Below are positions 34,936 through 45,825 of a DNA stretch of 64,000 nucleotides, in pieces. The stretch comes from Blattamonas nauphoetae (lineage: Eukaryota > Preaxostyla > Oxymonadida): positions 124,001 to 188,000 of the forward strand of contig JARBJD010000070.1 of NCBI GenBank assembly GCA_033064195.1, given 5' to 3'. A program made the translations under genes and the position numbers. The stretch's first letter is position 1; each line of letters starts with the position of its first letter. Below the pieces are notes generated by a model. It made no database searches. It saw only the letters and a list, made by a program, of their open reading frames with translations, and was not told the origin of the DNA.

Positions 34936-36409
34936 ATGTACTCACTGAGGTTTGAATTCCTCCGAATTGCCGTCATTTTACCACAGCTCGGAAATTGTTT
35001 GTTGTTGTTGACATCGACTAATCGATCGTCTTCCACCTTCCTAACCCACCACAAAACCCAATTCCTCGCATTTCTCGATCATGTTGAGAATTCAGAGTCA
35101 TCTCTTCCACAAGTAACGATTCTTGCTCAACTCTATTTCTCCCCACATCTCAAAGTATCGAAGATTGCTCTCCAAACACTCTCCTCGCAAAGCGACTCTG
35201 ACTCGGAAACATGCTCCTTCCTCCAAACACTCAAAGTGCATTCTGCTTCGAATGAAAGTTCATCGGAGCTTGTCCCGTTCGCAGCCCGTCTGTGTTCCAC
35301 ACTCCCCTCCGAATCCCCACTTCTCAGCGGGAAGACTGCTTTAGAAGTGCTTTGTGAACGGGTCTCTCTCCTCGAGTCACTTCTCTTTAACTCAGACCAA
35401 CCTTTTGAAGATGTGTGCCCTTGTCTCTTCTCATCTTGTCCAGATTCTGATCGACTGCGACTTTGTTCCTCTTCTCAAATCGACGATCATCACCTGCCTC
35501 GATCTACTCGACCAGGAGGAAAGTGGTTCGATTTGTCCACCTGAAAGCAGAACCGACCTCCTGATCACCATTCTTGACAGTTCGTGGAGCTGTGTTGCTC
35601 ACTGTGTCGGTCACAGTCTCGAATCACTCCTTCCCGTTGCCGAATCCGCCTTCTCCGATGTTCCGCAGCTGTGCTCACTTTTGGAGCGAACCTCCTGCCA
35701 CTCCACACCAACAAACACCTCTCATCTGGCAATGATCATCAACATCGGTGCCAATCTGCTTCAGATTGTTCCTCGGATGTTGGAAGAGGCTCTGATTCAA
35801 CGAGTGATCGACACATCCAAGCCGATGGCTGTTCAAACAACCCAAGGTGGATTCCATTTGGGATTCATTTGGGCCATCAACAATCTGGTTGGTGATCCGA
35901 GAGATATCACTGAAGATGAAGAAGAGCAGAAGAGAATCCGAATGTTGCAGTTTGAACGTGCTCTGAAACCAGCGAAGCAATATCTGCAGTTCATTCTTCA
36001 GCGAGAAGAGTTCATTCCGCAAGATGATTCAAGCAACCAGGATATATCAGCTTTTATATCTGAGCTTTTGGAACGGACAAAGCTACTCGAGCGAGATCTG
36101 TTCGAAGATGGTGAGATTGTGGAGACAGGGAGAGAGGAGTGGGAAGTGGGGTGGTTGGTGGAGATGACAGACGAGGAGGTTTTGGCACAGAGATTGGAGG
36201 TTATTTACAGAGATGACGAGATGATGAGAAGGAACGAGAAAGAGAGATGGAAGAAGAGAGTGGAGAGACAACGAGAAGCTGGACATGAAGATGCACTGGA
36301 AGGATGGCTGTTGCGAAGGGACGAAGAAACACGATCAGAGATTGAGGAGTTCGTTGAAAGTGAGAGTGCGGAGAATGGGATGAACAACACGATGTGGGAG
36401 TGGAATTAA
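34936..36409 (+). CDS. Gene K: 480-aa helical protein with acidic C-terminus, two exons
   Basis: Exon 34936-35412 and exon 35444-36409 join through a 31-bp intron (GTGTGCCC...TTGTCCAG) to give ...NSDQPFED then ILIDCDFVPLLKST. The protein has leucine-rich helical repeats (FLDHVENSESSLPQVTILAQ, LQTLSSQSDS), a conserved-looking stretch GGFHLGFIWAINNLVGDP near residue 320, and a charged tail with REEWEVGWL and RRNEKERWKKR, likely coiled coil. No signal peptide. Unknown function; HEAT-like scaffold inferred. Confidence 0.75.
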
Positions 36410-36711
36410 GGGTCGAGGTTGGGTGAATGAATTTCACGTTTCACGTCACAATTTGTTCATTATTACTCGTTTCTGAACAAACCAAAGGGAAATCGAGAGT
36501 AGGATGAAGAGAGAATGGCAAAACACAGTGAAAAGAGAATGGACACTTCCCGTTTGGGAATACTACACATCGAAGGCTAAAATTCCGACACAGCCTGAAG
36601 TGGGAGTCGCTCACAAGAACGGAGAGAGGGGTCGTCTTTCAGAGTTCTCACAATCCCACTCACAGCGTCTCGTCGCTTTCCAGGCTACAAGCTGTGGAGC
36701 ACTGAGTAGAG
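36410..36711. other. Intergenic region after gene K
   Basis: A plus frame (36504-36767) opens here, but it overlaps the next candidate gene in another frame. Nothing certain. Confidence 0.3.
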
Positions 36712-36845
36712 ATGGATCAGCATTTTGTGTGGATGCTCGGTCGACATTCGGAATACAGCTCGGTTGAGAATGTGGTGGGACGGGAGTGGCTCACTCGATT
36801 CGTTTCCGAAGTGCGAGATGTGCGATGCGGTTTGTGTTGGATCAG

Positions 36846-38848
36846 GGTTAAGTATAGGCGCAGATCCGATTTTCGCTACGCGCAGATCTAAAAAAAGGGA
36901 TACACGCAGATCCAAATGGATACGCGCAGATCCAAAACAATGCTTGTTCTTTTCGAATATCTATCTCGTTTTTGTCTCAAAAAACCTCACCATTGATCGA
37001 TTGTTTCTTAATTTCCTTTCAGAATAACAATTGGATTGAAAAAACTTATGAATCGAGCAGGGTGGTTCCAAAAAACGAGACAGTCGCATTTTGCGATTTA
37101 AAGTTGAGATTTTGGAAGTGATATTCAGAATTCTGGCTTTGTTCCATGATTATGTTCATTGACCCGACTACTGGGACAAAGACCAAGGATTGCGGAGGAT
37201 TTTTGCCTTCGAAAGTGATGATGACAGAGTTGATAATATGGTGCTTTCTATTGTATTATGAAGATCGAAAAGTGGAGAGGGTTTGGCTGAATGGTTGTTT
37301 GGGAGATTTGGAGAGGAGTGAGTGGAGGGTGACCGTGATGTCGTCGTCGTGGATGCGTGAGACACGTGTTGGACTGAGCAGGCTGTAGCGAGGAGAGGAG
37401 AGGCGAGCGGGTGAGAAGGAGACGGCAGAAGGGATTTGGAAGGCGTTGATGGAAAGTGGGGTGATCGGAGTGCGGTGCGAGGCTGTCTGATTTTAAGGCG
37501 AGATCTCCTCCTTCTGCGGGTGTCCTTCCGAAGATTCTGATTCGTGAATCCCGTCATCTGCGTGTCTGTCTGTTCTTGTTCGTGTGGTGTGTGTTCTGCT
37601 GGTGTGCGCGACCTCTCTTCTCGATGTCTGACCCGTCTCTTCTTCCCTCCGCTCCAACGTCTTCGCATTTTCTTGGATTTCAGGAAGAGCATGATGCTCG
37701 CCGTGGGCTTCTGATTTTGCTGTTGTGGGTGGAGTTTCGGAGAATGGGATGGCGAGCGGAGGGAGAACGGGGAGTGCAGTTGGCGTGCCTTGAATAGGCC
37801 TTTGACAAGAGTTCATTCAACAAAATGACATACTGGCGAACCTCATCGAGTTTCAGTGTTTGAGCTTGGGCTTGTTGGAGGCGGAGAGGATGCTTCTGTT
37901 TCTTCCGTTCGACATCGTCCTGATGAGCAGCGGGAGAGATTGATGGAGAGATCATTGATCTGTCAACCTCCCGTGAATCTGGAGAAAGAAGCTCTTTTCC
38001 TTCATTTTGGGTAGATTTCCCGCGATTTTGAGCTCCGTGGTCCGGATCCGCATTCTTCTGTTTTTGCGATGGTTCTTTTGTCTTCGTGGGTGGGCAGGAT
38101 ACTGAACAGTGCCTTCTTCCGTTGAGTCCCATGCGTGGATGGGTGTGAGAGGAGAGATCGCCATGCCAGTGTCATTCTCTTTGATGTTCGCCAGTTTCTT
38201 GTGAGTGTCCCTGATTATCGTTTTTTGGATCATTTCCTCTACTCTTTCTGGTACCACTGAGCAGGAAATGCTTTTCGACTCTGATAGCTGCGGAAAATAG
38301 CCTGCTTTGTCCAGATCCATGCCAGACATCACGGCTTTCATAAGTTGTGTTGTGTTCTGTCTGAACTGACATTTGATGAATGCCACAAACGAGTACAGAA
38401 TCAGAAATCATCACTCCATGGTTGAGCTCGAACAGAAAAGAAATGCAGATGTGTTGATAAGAGGACAAGGATGGTAATCGGGATCAGACACTGAATAGCC
38501 TGAAGGGTGACTCATGTGCAAGAAAATGGAAAAAGATGGTCATTCTGTGTCAATTACAGATCAACCCAACTAATATCGAGGAAGGATAAGAAGTCGAGTT
38601 ATTGAAAGAATACGGGTGATGGTAAGATCAACACAGTCATGTGAAGATGTGACAAATTTTGATTTGCGAAGAGTTTTCGAGAGTCAAAGCGAATTGTGAG
38701 CATTCAGAGTGAAATATCATGAAATGGCAAGAGTAAACACAAAAAAAGCAAGAAATATTTTAGATCTGCGTGTATCCATTTGGATCTGCGCGTATCCAAA
38801 AAATAGATCTGCGCGTAGCGAAAATCGGATCTGCGCCTATACTTAACC
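36846..38848 (-). mobile_element. X1: 2,003-bp iteron-ended transposon, 9-bp target duplication
   Basis: Left end GGTTAAGTATAGGCGCAGAT; the right end is its inverted copy. TTGGATCAG flanks both sides (36837-36845 and 38849-38857). Each end carries four CGCAGATC iterons (36860-36935 and 38762-38835) in inverted orientation, so the arrays act as ~90-bp terminal inverted repeats. Minus-strand coding frames lie inside (37493-38386). The 9-bp duplication and GG start fit Mutator-like or Merlin-like elements, but no transposase motif was seen. Confidence 0.85.
37168..38386 (-). CDS. X1-encoded protein, unknown, probably several exons
   Basis: Overlapping minus frames in order: 38386 down (MAFIKCQFRQNTTQLMKAVM, VVPERVEEMIQKTIIRD), then a Gln/Lys-rich part (38132-37800; LDEVRQYVILLNELLSKAYS), then Arg/Ser/Pro-rich frames (37816-37493 and 37692-37168). 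Short introns of 30-50 bp could connect them; I could not settle the joins, so indels are also possible. The gene reads toward the left end, as in X2. No known transposase domain is visible. Confidence 0.45.
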
Positions 38849-39137
38849 TTGGATCAGTGTCTGTAGGTTTCTTCATCCCGCCGTGGAAAGTTACCAGAGT
38901 GTGCTGTTTCGCTCCAAATGTCCGAGGAGGCGAAAGAGGAGATGGTTGAGGGAGATCGGATATCTTCACACACGCTGTATGTTGATGAACCAGCGGAATC
39001 AGTCTGTGTGAAGGAATGGTGTCCAAGTATCATGTCTGTACTTCACTTCGAACCTCCTCGTTCCCCCCATTCTGAGTCCACAGCGAGAATAACTGGAAGA
39101 TCGCTTGCACATCACAACCTTCCCCGTTCACCGAAGT

Positions 39138-39690
39138 CTAGACGAGAGCATGGACAGTCGTGGAGAGCGTCAGTTCGATGTCTGCCGTGAGCTCCTTCTG
39201 CTCCTCCCTGAACTGTCGAACCTTCAGCTCCATCGTCCGAGCCTTGCTTTCATACGCCAGTGCTCGCTTCTCCCTCCAATCTCTGCTTCCAGACATGTTG
39301 ATCACGAGAACACAGTGAAGTGGGTCCTGCTGTGTGAAGACACTGTGTTTGCCGGACAATGAACCAGAGACAAGAGTCGATCGTGCCACTTTAAGATTTT
39401 GGACGCCTGAGACTGTGTTGATTTCGATTAGCGAACTTGTGTTGACAATGTTCGCGTCGGAGATGCTCAATCCGCCTGAACCGAACTCACAGTCGACAAT
39501 GTTGAGACAATCACCGTATGACTTTCCATCTCTCTCGAGGCGGCCATTGGAGATGGTGAGAGGCGAAGAAATGCTTTCCAGATATCTGACGGAGATGATA
39601 GTCCCGTGTATAACCCGGACTTGTTGTTCAAACCGAACAAATCATCTGTTCCGGCAGAAAGGACTTCTTTTACTGTTCTGGTGAAGAGGG
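39138..39690 (-). pseudogene. Fragment of a beta-helix surface protein
   Basis: Frames 39694-39580 (SAGTDDLFGLNNKSGLYTG) and, one base shifted, 39590-39138 (SVRYLESISSPLTISNG, DCEFGSGGLSISDANIVN) show the short rung pattern of the surface proteins. The C-terminal part (QFREEQKELTADIELTLS) is helical. It lacks a start and is probably the remainder of the gene whose 5' part lies at 40491-41981. Confidence 0.5.
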
Positions 39691-39792
39691 TCATCTAAAC
39701 ACCCCTTTTTCGATGATTTCTGATCGATCTTTCCATTGATTCCTCTTTTCGTCCAATACTTTCTCAGATTGATAATACACCTTCTTTTTGTG

Positions 39793-40251
39793 TCAAATAC
39801 TCGTGAAGTGAATTATAGAAAAACATTCAGTGCTTAAATTTGCTCTTTGGCCATTCGCAATCGTCATGATGGATTTTTGACTGTATCGCTCCTCGTATTC
39901 CGAGATGATCGATTGTATGGAAGTGAAGTTGTCTGTTTCAAGTGTTTTTTCCTCCATCGTCCATTTGTGCAAGGCATTTCCGTTTTCTGAGGATGAACAC
40001 AGGCCAATGTCGTTGTCATCGAAGTAATGTCCAATTGTGCCTATAGAATCGAACATGAATGATAAAGCACTTTCCCATTGCTGCAATGTTATTTCAGTGC
40101 GCATGATCAATCCGATAGAAGAGAGTAGATCTTCCCAGATTAACACCCAGGTTCTTTCAAGAAGAATGGGAGGAGGTCTTGTTGTGTGGAAGCTCATAGA
40201 ATCTTGTCCAAAAGGAGAAGTTGGGATTACCATTCTTGAACGAAAGCCCAA
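39793..40251 (-). CDS. Orphan frame between two surface-gene fragments
   Basis: A 152-aa frame with coherent composition (ERTWVLIWEDLLSSIGLIMR, TIGHYFDDNDIGLCSSSE, IQSIISEYEERYSQKS). No family recognised. It sits in the ~800 bp that separates two beta-helix fragments, so it may belong to inserted or transposed sequence. Confidence 0.35.
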   Translation of the reverse strand: MGFRSRMVIPTSPFGQDSMSFHTTRPPPILLERTWVLIWEDLLSSIGLIMRTEITLQQWESALSFMFDSIGTIGHYFDDNDIGLCSSSENGNALHKWTMEEKTLETDNFTSIQSIISEYEERYSQKSIMTIANGQRANLSTECFSIIHFTSI

Positions 40252-40490
40252 TCTTGAAGGACGAATGGGAGAAATCGAAGTATTTCTGGGAAATAAATCG
40301 TGTTTCTGAGCGACTGGAGTTCAGACATGGATCATGGAATGTTAGAGAACTTTGAATTTTGAATTGAATCCCATATTCCCCCAAATTCAATCATAAGAAC
40401 GTAACAATGAAAAAGAAGGCAAGAAAAGGATTGAAAAATACAGAATAACTCGAAAATTAGTTTTGTTCGGTTTGAACAACATGTTCGTTT

Positions 40491-41981
40491 TTAGCACGGG
40501 ACTATGAATCCTCCATTGAGAGACTGTGTCTTCGAACCAGACAGTGTGAAGTTGGAGTCGACAATGGAGTGAGTCGCTGACGTGTACGTGATCCCAACTC
40601 CGCCTCCGAATTGGTCTCTGTTTGTCACTGCACCAGGATACCAGTCTGCGAAGGAACACGACGAGACGGAGAGAGACGATTGGATGTATTTGGAGGACGA
40701 TCCCATCAAGAGAATGCATCCGCCGACTGATTCGATATTTGATTTTGTGAGAAGAACTGAGCAATTGATAAATGAACAATTCTGAACTGTCAGACTAGTC
40801 CAACCGACAGTGAGAATCAAAGCTGACCCGCCGTCTTTCGGCTCGCTCGTGGTGTACGTCAGGTGTTGGAAGGTGCAGCTGATGATGGTGGTGTGTGTTG
40901 TGATGTTCAGTCGTGTGTCTCCCAGCTTGCTATCAAATGTTCGGTCTTGGATGAGATTGTCGTTGGAGGAGAGTGAAAACGAATGGCGTTGAGAGGAGAA
41001 AGGTCGCTCCTCGGATGTCGTGTTGCACCAGCCGAATGTCGTGTTTGAACACAGCAAGCTTCCTCCACTGTTCATGTCCCGCACTGTTGATCCGCTCAGA
41101 TGGTTGTTGCTTCCCCAAACCGAGCTCCCAATCAATTGTTGACGAAATGATGGTGAGGCCGAAGGAACAGAACCAGGAAGCGATGAAACATTACAGAACG
41201 AAATTCCGATGAACGCCGTCGTGAAGCCTATAAATTTCAATAATCTCGTTCTGTCCGCTCCTTCTCTCACTCCAATCCCATCTTGACCCATGATCTTTTG
41301 GTTAACAATATTACAGTTCAATATCGATAAGATGATCCTTTCAAGTACCTCAAATCCCCGAGTATCTGATAAAAGAGCTCCCATTCGGCCTGATTTTGAG
41401 TGGGTCACACAGCTGGTGAGCGTGATTGAAGAGTCCAGATTGGAGAACTCCTCCGTCCTCTCAAGTGTCATTAATGGTCCCCAACCACTTCGAAGGAACT
41501 CAATGCGCGATGCGCGAACAATGGATGAACATATTGAGGCGAATAGGACTTCTGAGTTTGTAGTTTCTTGATCGAGTTCTATTCTCACTTGGGAGAGAGA
41601 GAATGTTGCATTTCTGATAGCGAATATGCGAGACTGAGTGTTTTGTTGAATAGATCGCTGGTAAGTCGGACATAGATGTTCATCTGAACGAGGTGGCTCG
41701 AGAAGGATTGCGGTGTCGTTCTGTCCATTCAACCATAGATATGACGATATCACTTCAAAATTGAAGCATAAAACTTTGGTATGAGGCAGTTGGATGATAT
41801 CATCAGTTGTATGATCATTGTCCTTTCGAATGAACGGTTGAAGAAAATCGGTTTGTCGAACGGTCGCAGAGCGAAGTGAAACGCATGATATCGACATAAA
41901 AAGCAGAAGGATGTACATAGGGAGATTCTGAAGGGTTGAAAAGGGGATTGAAGACCCAGAAAAGTGAGGGGATTGATTCAA
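40491..41981 (-). pseudogene. 5' part of a beta-helix surface protein (gene H)
   Basis: 496 aa from 41981 with a signal peptide (LPMYILLLFMSISCVSL). Rungs of the beta-helix follow (FNTTTS-like, e.g. GGSLLCSNTTFGWCNTTSEE, SLTVQNCSFINCSVLL, SLSVSSCSFADWYPG). It resembles the N-terminal parts of genes E and F (NLSGTAINEMNEGGDLF vs NHLSGSTVRDMNSGGSLL). The frame stops at 40491 within the helix; the Ig-like repeats and membrane part are missing. Either a truncated gene or a short secreted version. Confidence 0.65.
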
Positions 41982-42143
41982 AAAGAGTATGGTTCGATCG
42001 CTTCTAAAAAGTATTTAGAATAGATTCAAACGAAATGATTTCAAAAAACTTTACGACAAGGAAGAGATAAATGAAAAGGTCAGTTTCGACATCACCACCC
42101 GTTCCTTCCATACTTCAAGTGACTTCTCTCCCAAACTCATCAT

Positions 42144-43140
42144 CTAGTCATGCAGATCGCAATTTATTCCCACCCGCTTCATGCTTTTTAATGAGAACTC
42201 CATCCCGGAGTTCCCATATGCGACGGATTTGTTATGAAACCGTGTTTGTTCGAGTCCATCAAAAAAGCCTTCTCGTGACAGTGTCGACAACAAGATCTTC
42301 CCTATGTGCCTCGTTTCTGCTCCTTTTTTCTTCAATCTGCTGATAATACCGTACATCCTCCAGATATTGGTTTTGTTGACGGGCTCGTCTTCAACTTCGA
42401 TGAGAAGTGACTGGAGGATCATCGGAATGTGAGAAGAACAGACATAATCCAGTGTTGGTTGGTGGAATTCACTCACGTCAAAGAAATTGAAGAATAATCC
42501 CATGGTTTCTCTGCATGCATCGTTCCATGACAAAAGGTGACGATTGCGACTGAGTTGGACAAAAGAGTGTTCCATAGGAATGAACACTTCTTGCAGAAAC
42601 ATGTCTCGGTTTGATTGAAGCCAGACAAAGGACATGTTGAAGAGTTTTTCTTTCACATTGACAATGGTGAGCTTAACGGCATCGTGGAGGATCTTGAGGA
42701 TGTCATGCATGATATCCTGATCGTCAATCACTGATAGATCACGCAAAGGAGGTGTGGAAAGGATTCGTGGAATGAGTGTCGAGGATAGATCTGCAAGTTT
42801 TCCCGGATTGTCAAACGACTTGACAATGACGTTCGTGAATGACAGAGAATCCTTGACTATCGATGGATGGGGGGACGATAAGAGAAGAGTTATTGAATCC
42901 ACAAAGAAAGAGATGCGGTCTGGTGAACCTGATCCAACCGTTTCCAGCAAATCGTATCTTTGTAGGTTGCGATTGACAGGTGAGCTGACCGAAGAAAAAA
43001 CTTCGATACTTTATTGATGAGTGTATTGTCAAATTTGAAGCCACCTCTGATCATCGGAAACAAGAGAGTGGAAGAGCGGGTACAGTGAATGAGGTGTGAC
43101 TGGATCGTTCTGATTCCAGTTCAAGAAAGGAGAGTATTCT
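42144..43140 (-). pseudogene. Gene J: HEAT-like family copy with a frame break
   Basis: The 3' part (42950-42144, 268 aa) matches gene I along its length (FIPMEHSFVQLSRNRHLLSW, LSTLSREGFFDGLEQT). The 5' part begins at about 43140 with EYSPFLNWNQNDPVTPHS and breaks near LVSDDQR; the next frame continues GGFKFDNTLINKVSKFF, as expected for the family. At least one indel separates them, and a second frame change lies near 42990. A decayed paralog of gene I. Confidence 0.7.
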
Positions 43141-43319
43141 GGAATCATCAGAAGACAATTAAGAGAATTAACAAGAAACCTTCTGATGTGTTCATGACAG
43201 GGATATTCTCAAGTTGTCTATTATGGGTATGATCCTTGATCAACGACTTCGTAGCAACATCCAGATCGTACTCCAAATTTATTCAATATGAAGGCATGAT
43301 ACGTTTTCTAGCCACCTTC

Positions 43320-45538
43320 TAGGCTTGGCTGACCGGCCAAAACTCCCGGTCAGTGTCAGTCACGAATTCTTCAAAGGGTCGGATCTCACCAGATCTGTAA
43401 ACTGCATGTTATCCATAAGAAGCCGGTAAATTTGCAACTATTTCTGTAAGGATTTGCATTCTGAAACCGTTTCACAGCCTCCCTTCTCTGATTTATGCGA
43501 TACATCTCATTTTCTCCGTCCATGTGCCAGTTGGGATCACTATCTCATAGTTTTGTTCTTTTCTACATCCCTCATACATTTGACACGATTGGTTCTCTCT
43601 TTCATTGTCATCTCTTCTCCACTTTCACATTCTCCCTCCTTCTTCTCCACAGTCATTCATGGACGCTCATTTGTTCGTGTGCAACCGACCATCCCTCTGC
43701 ACCATCTTCCAACTGACATCAGGTTTTATCTCATCCATCGCCAGAGCAGCACCGACTTCAATCGCCACCTGGTTTCCCTCCAAACTCCAGAATTCTAATT
43801 CTTCACCGTGATCTTTGTTTGTAACAAGGACAACCCGGATTGCGCAGCCTAATTTCTGAAGATCCTCTGTAATTCCATCCGGAATTAGCCTTAGAAGTGT
43901 GTGCCTTCCTAAACCAGTCTCTTTCGTCTCGTTTATCAAGATCACCCTCCAAGCTCTGTACTCTGTCAGTCTACTGTTTATTCTCTCTTTACTCTCATCC
44001 CTCTCTATCTTCTTTGCATCTTCATTGCGAACATCGACACAGTCTTCACTGAATTCAAACGTGTCTTTGTCCATGTTGCGCTTCTCAATCAATTGCCAAC
44101 CCTCACCTTCTAAAAACTTTAATATCAAGAATTCGTGTTCAAGATCTGATTTTGTGTCTTTTTTCCTGTTTTATGATGGGATCTCATTCGCTCGTTGTTT
44201 TCAAAGAAATGAACAAAATCTTGTTGGTTAACTCAGAACTGATCATCAGCTTGCAGTTGAATGGTGGAAAAGAGACTAGAATGGAGAAATGCCGTGGGAA
44301 AGAGTAGTTCATTGGGAGTGTCGAGATCTGGTTCAAACAGTTGTTGAGTGCGTCCTGCTTGGAGATAGATCCAGCGCAGAATCTCTTGAGAGAGGAAAGA
44401 GAACAAACCACTCGCGACTGTGTTCAATTTCTCTTCATTTCTTCGACAGACAAACCATCGTCGACAATCGCCACTTGGATGTCGTCGGCGTGATATCCGG
44501 CCAGCTCAAACCGAAAGACAATGCACGACGCGTCAGACTGAACAGAAAACAGAAATGAAAAGGACGGGAATTGAACACACTCGAGTCAGGGCGGTTGGAG
44601 CGATCGTGTTGTCATCTTCAATTGCCAGGTTTTGTGGACAGCCAGTCGAACTCCCCCAAAACAAGTCTGAACACTTCATGTCATACGGTGGAGTGGGTGA
44701 GTGGCACAACCTTGTTTTGTATTCATTACCACGCTGTGGGCAATCTTTTGAGAATGAGAAAAGTTAGACAGGAAAAATAAAGAAAAGGAGAACATACTCG
44801 ATCCTTTTCCCTCTCATCTCCATTCCACATCATATATCTTTGTGCGAAAAGTTTCACAATTGTGTTTGCTCAGCCGTGTCCAATGCTATTTCACACGCTG
44901 CTTCTTCGCTCCCAAAGAGCTTCTGAAGAGCAGACAGGCGAGGGACGTGTTCAGAAGATGGAGTGTTTGCCCGAATTATGTCATTGAAGTACCTGGTTCC
45001 TCCAATGCATCGACATGACTCAGTGACGTCAAACGAGTTCCATTTCTCATACTTGATATGTCGAAAAACACAACATGGATGGCACTTGATCAATATTCAA
45101 TGATTGCAAGTGTGAATGGAGAGATAGAAATCGGGAACAAGCCACAGTATAGCTGTATGAAGGGAATAGAGGGTAATTGAAAAAGTCACATGATATCAAA
45201 GATGGGGAAAATACTGGCTATAATGATGTGTCCAACCGACAACAGAGTCATTCAAAGAAGGGAAGACTCGCCGCGAGAATCATTTCAGTGAGAGAGGATC
45301 AATCGGTCTGATCACATCCCCATAACTATTTTTCGCTCGATGTTCAGGTAACACAATAGCTGAATATAAGAGTGAAATCACGTGATTGATATGATAATAA
45401 TGCCAGCATTTTATTTCAAGATGAATTCACTTCGGAGAAATGGTAACTCCCAAGTATGGGTTCCGAAATACCTCCGGTCAGTGACCGTCAGTACTTTTCG
45501 GTGAAAACTGACCGGTCAGTGCCGGTCAGCCAAGCCTA
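43320..45538. mobile_element. hAT-like element 1, 2,219 bp, 8-bp target duplication
   Basis: Ends are TAGGCTTGGCTGACCGGC on the left and its near-inverted copy on the right. CCACCTTC flanks both sides exactly (43312-43319 and 45539-45546). The TAGG start and 8-bp duplication are typical of hAT elements. The left subterminal sequence (type B: GGTCAGTGTCAGTCACG, GGGTCGGATCTCACC) differs from the right (type A: CTGACCGGTCAGTTTTC read inward). Minus-strand coding sequence inside does not resemble a hAT transposase. Confidence 0.85.
43667..45093 (-). CDS. Coding sequence carried by hAT-like element 1, broken or spliced
   Basis: Four coherent minus-strand stretches: 45093-44854 (KCHPCCVFRHIKYEKWNSFD, CRCIGGTRYFNDIIRANT), 44545-44440 (CIVFRFELAGYHADDIQVAI), 44427-44233 (FLSQEILRWIYLQAGRTQQL) and 44128-43667 (EGEGWQLIEKRNMDKDTFEF, EYRAWRVILINETKETGLGR, WSLEGNQVAIEVGAALAMDE). 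The second and third join with a one-base shift. No family is recognised; it may be captured host sequence. Whether the gaps are introns or decay is open. Confidence 0.45.
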
Positions 45539-45825
45539 CCACCTTCCAAAAACATGTTCAATATACCTGGTTGGATGTATATCGAAGGAATCTTTGCGAA
45601 TTTCCGGTTGAAAACGTGCGGAAAGTGTCGAACTCGATGTAGAATAAAAAAATTATGACCTCGGATCAGGCCCATAATTCGGAAATCGTGGATCGTTGAA
45701 CCTACTACTCCATCCTGATATTATCTGTCCTAGAACTACCTTTCCGCACACTGTACAACCGTAGACACCATAAACACGTCTCACCTTGATCTTCAACAAT
45801 TTCCGCTCCAACCCTTGTTTTGCCA

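Larger units (their letters stand above)
36712..39011 (+). pseudogene. Host reading frame interrupted by X1
   Basis: The ATG at 36712 (MDQHFVWMLGRHSEYSSVEN) reads up to the target site at 36837-36845. After the element the same frame resumes at 38858 and runs to a stop at 39009-39011, 95 aa in all. An overlapping minus frame across the site (39026 down to 36685) is also open, so the coding strand is not settled. No family recognised. Confidence 0.35.

Noticed and set aside
37168-37692. Plus-strand frames inside X1 as genes
   Set aside because: They mirror the Arg/Ser/Pro-rich minus-strand frames and have no sensible start or composition.
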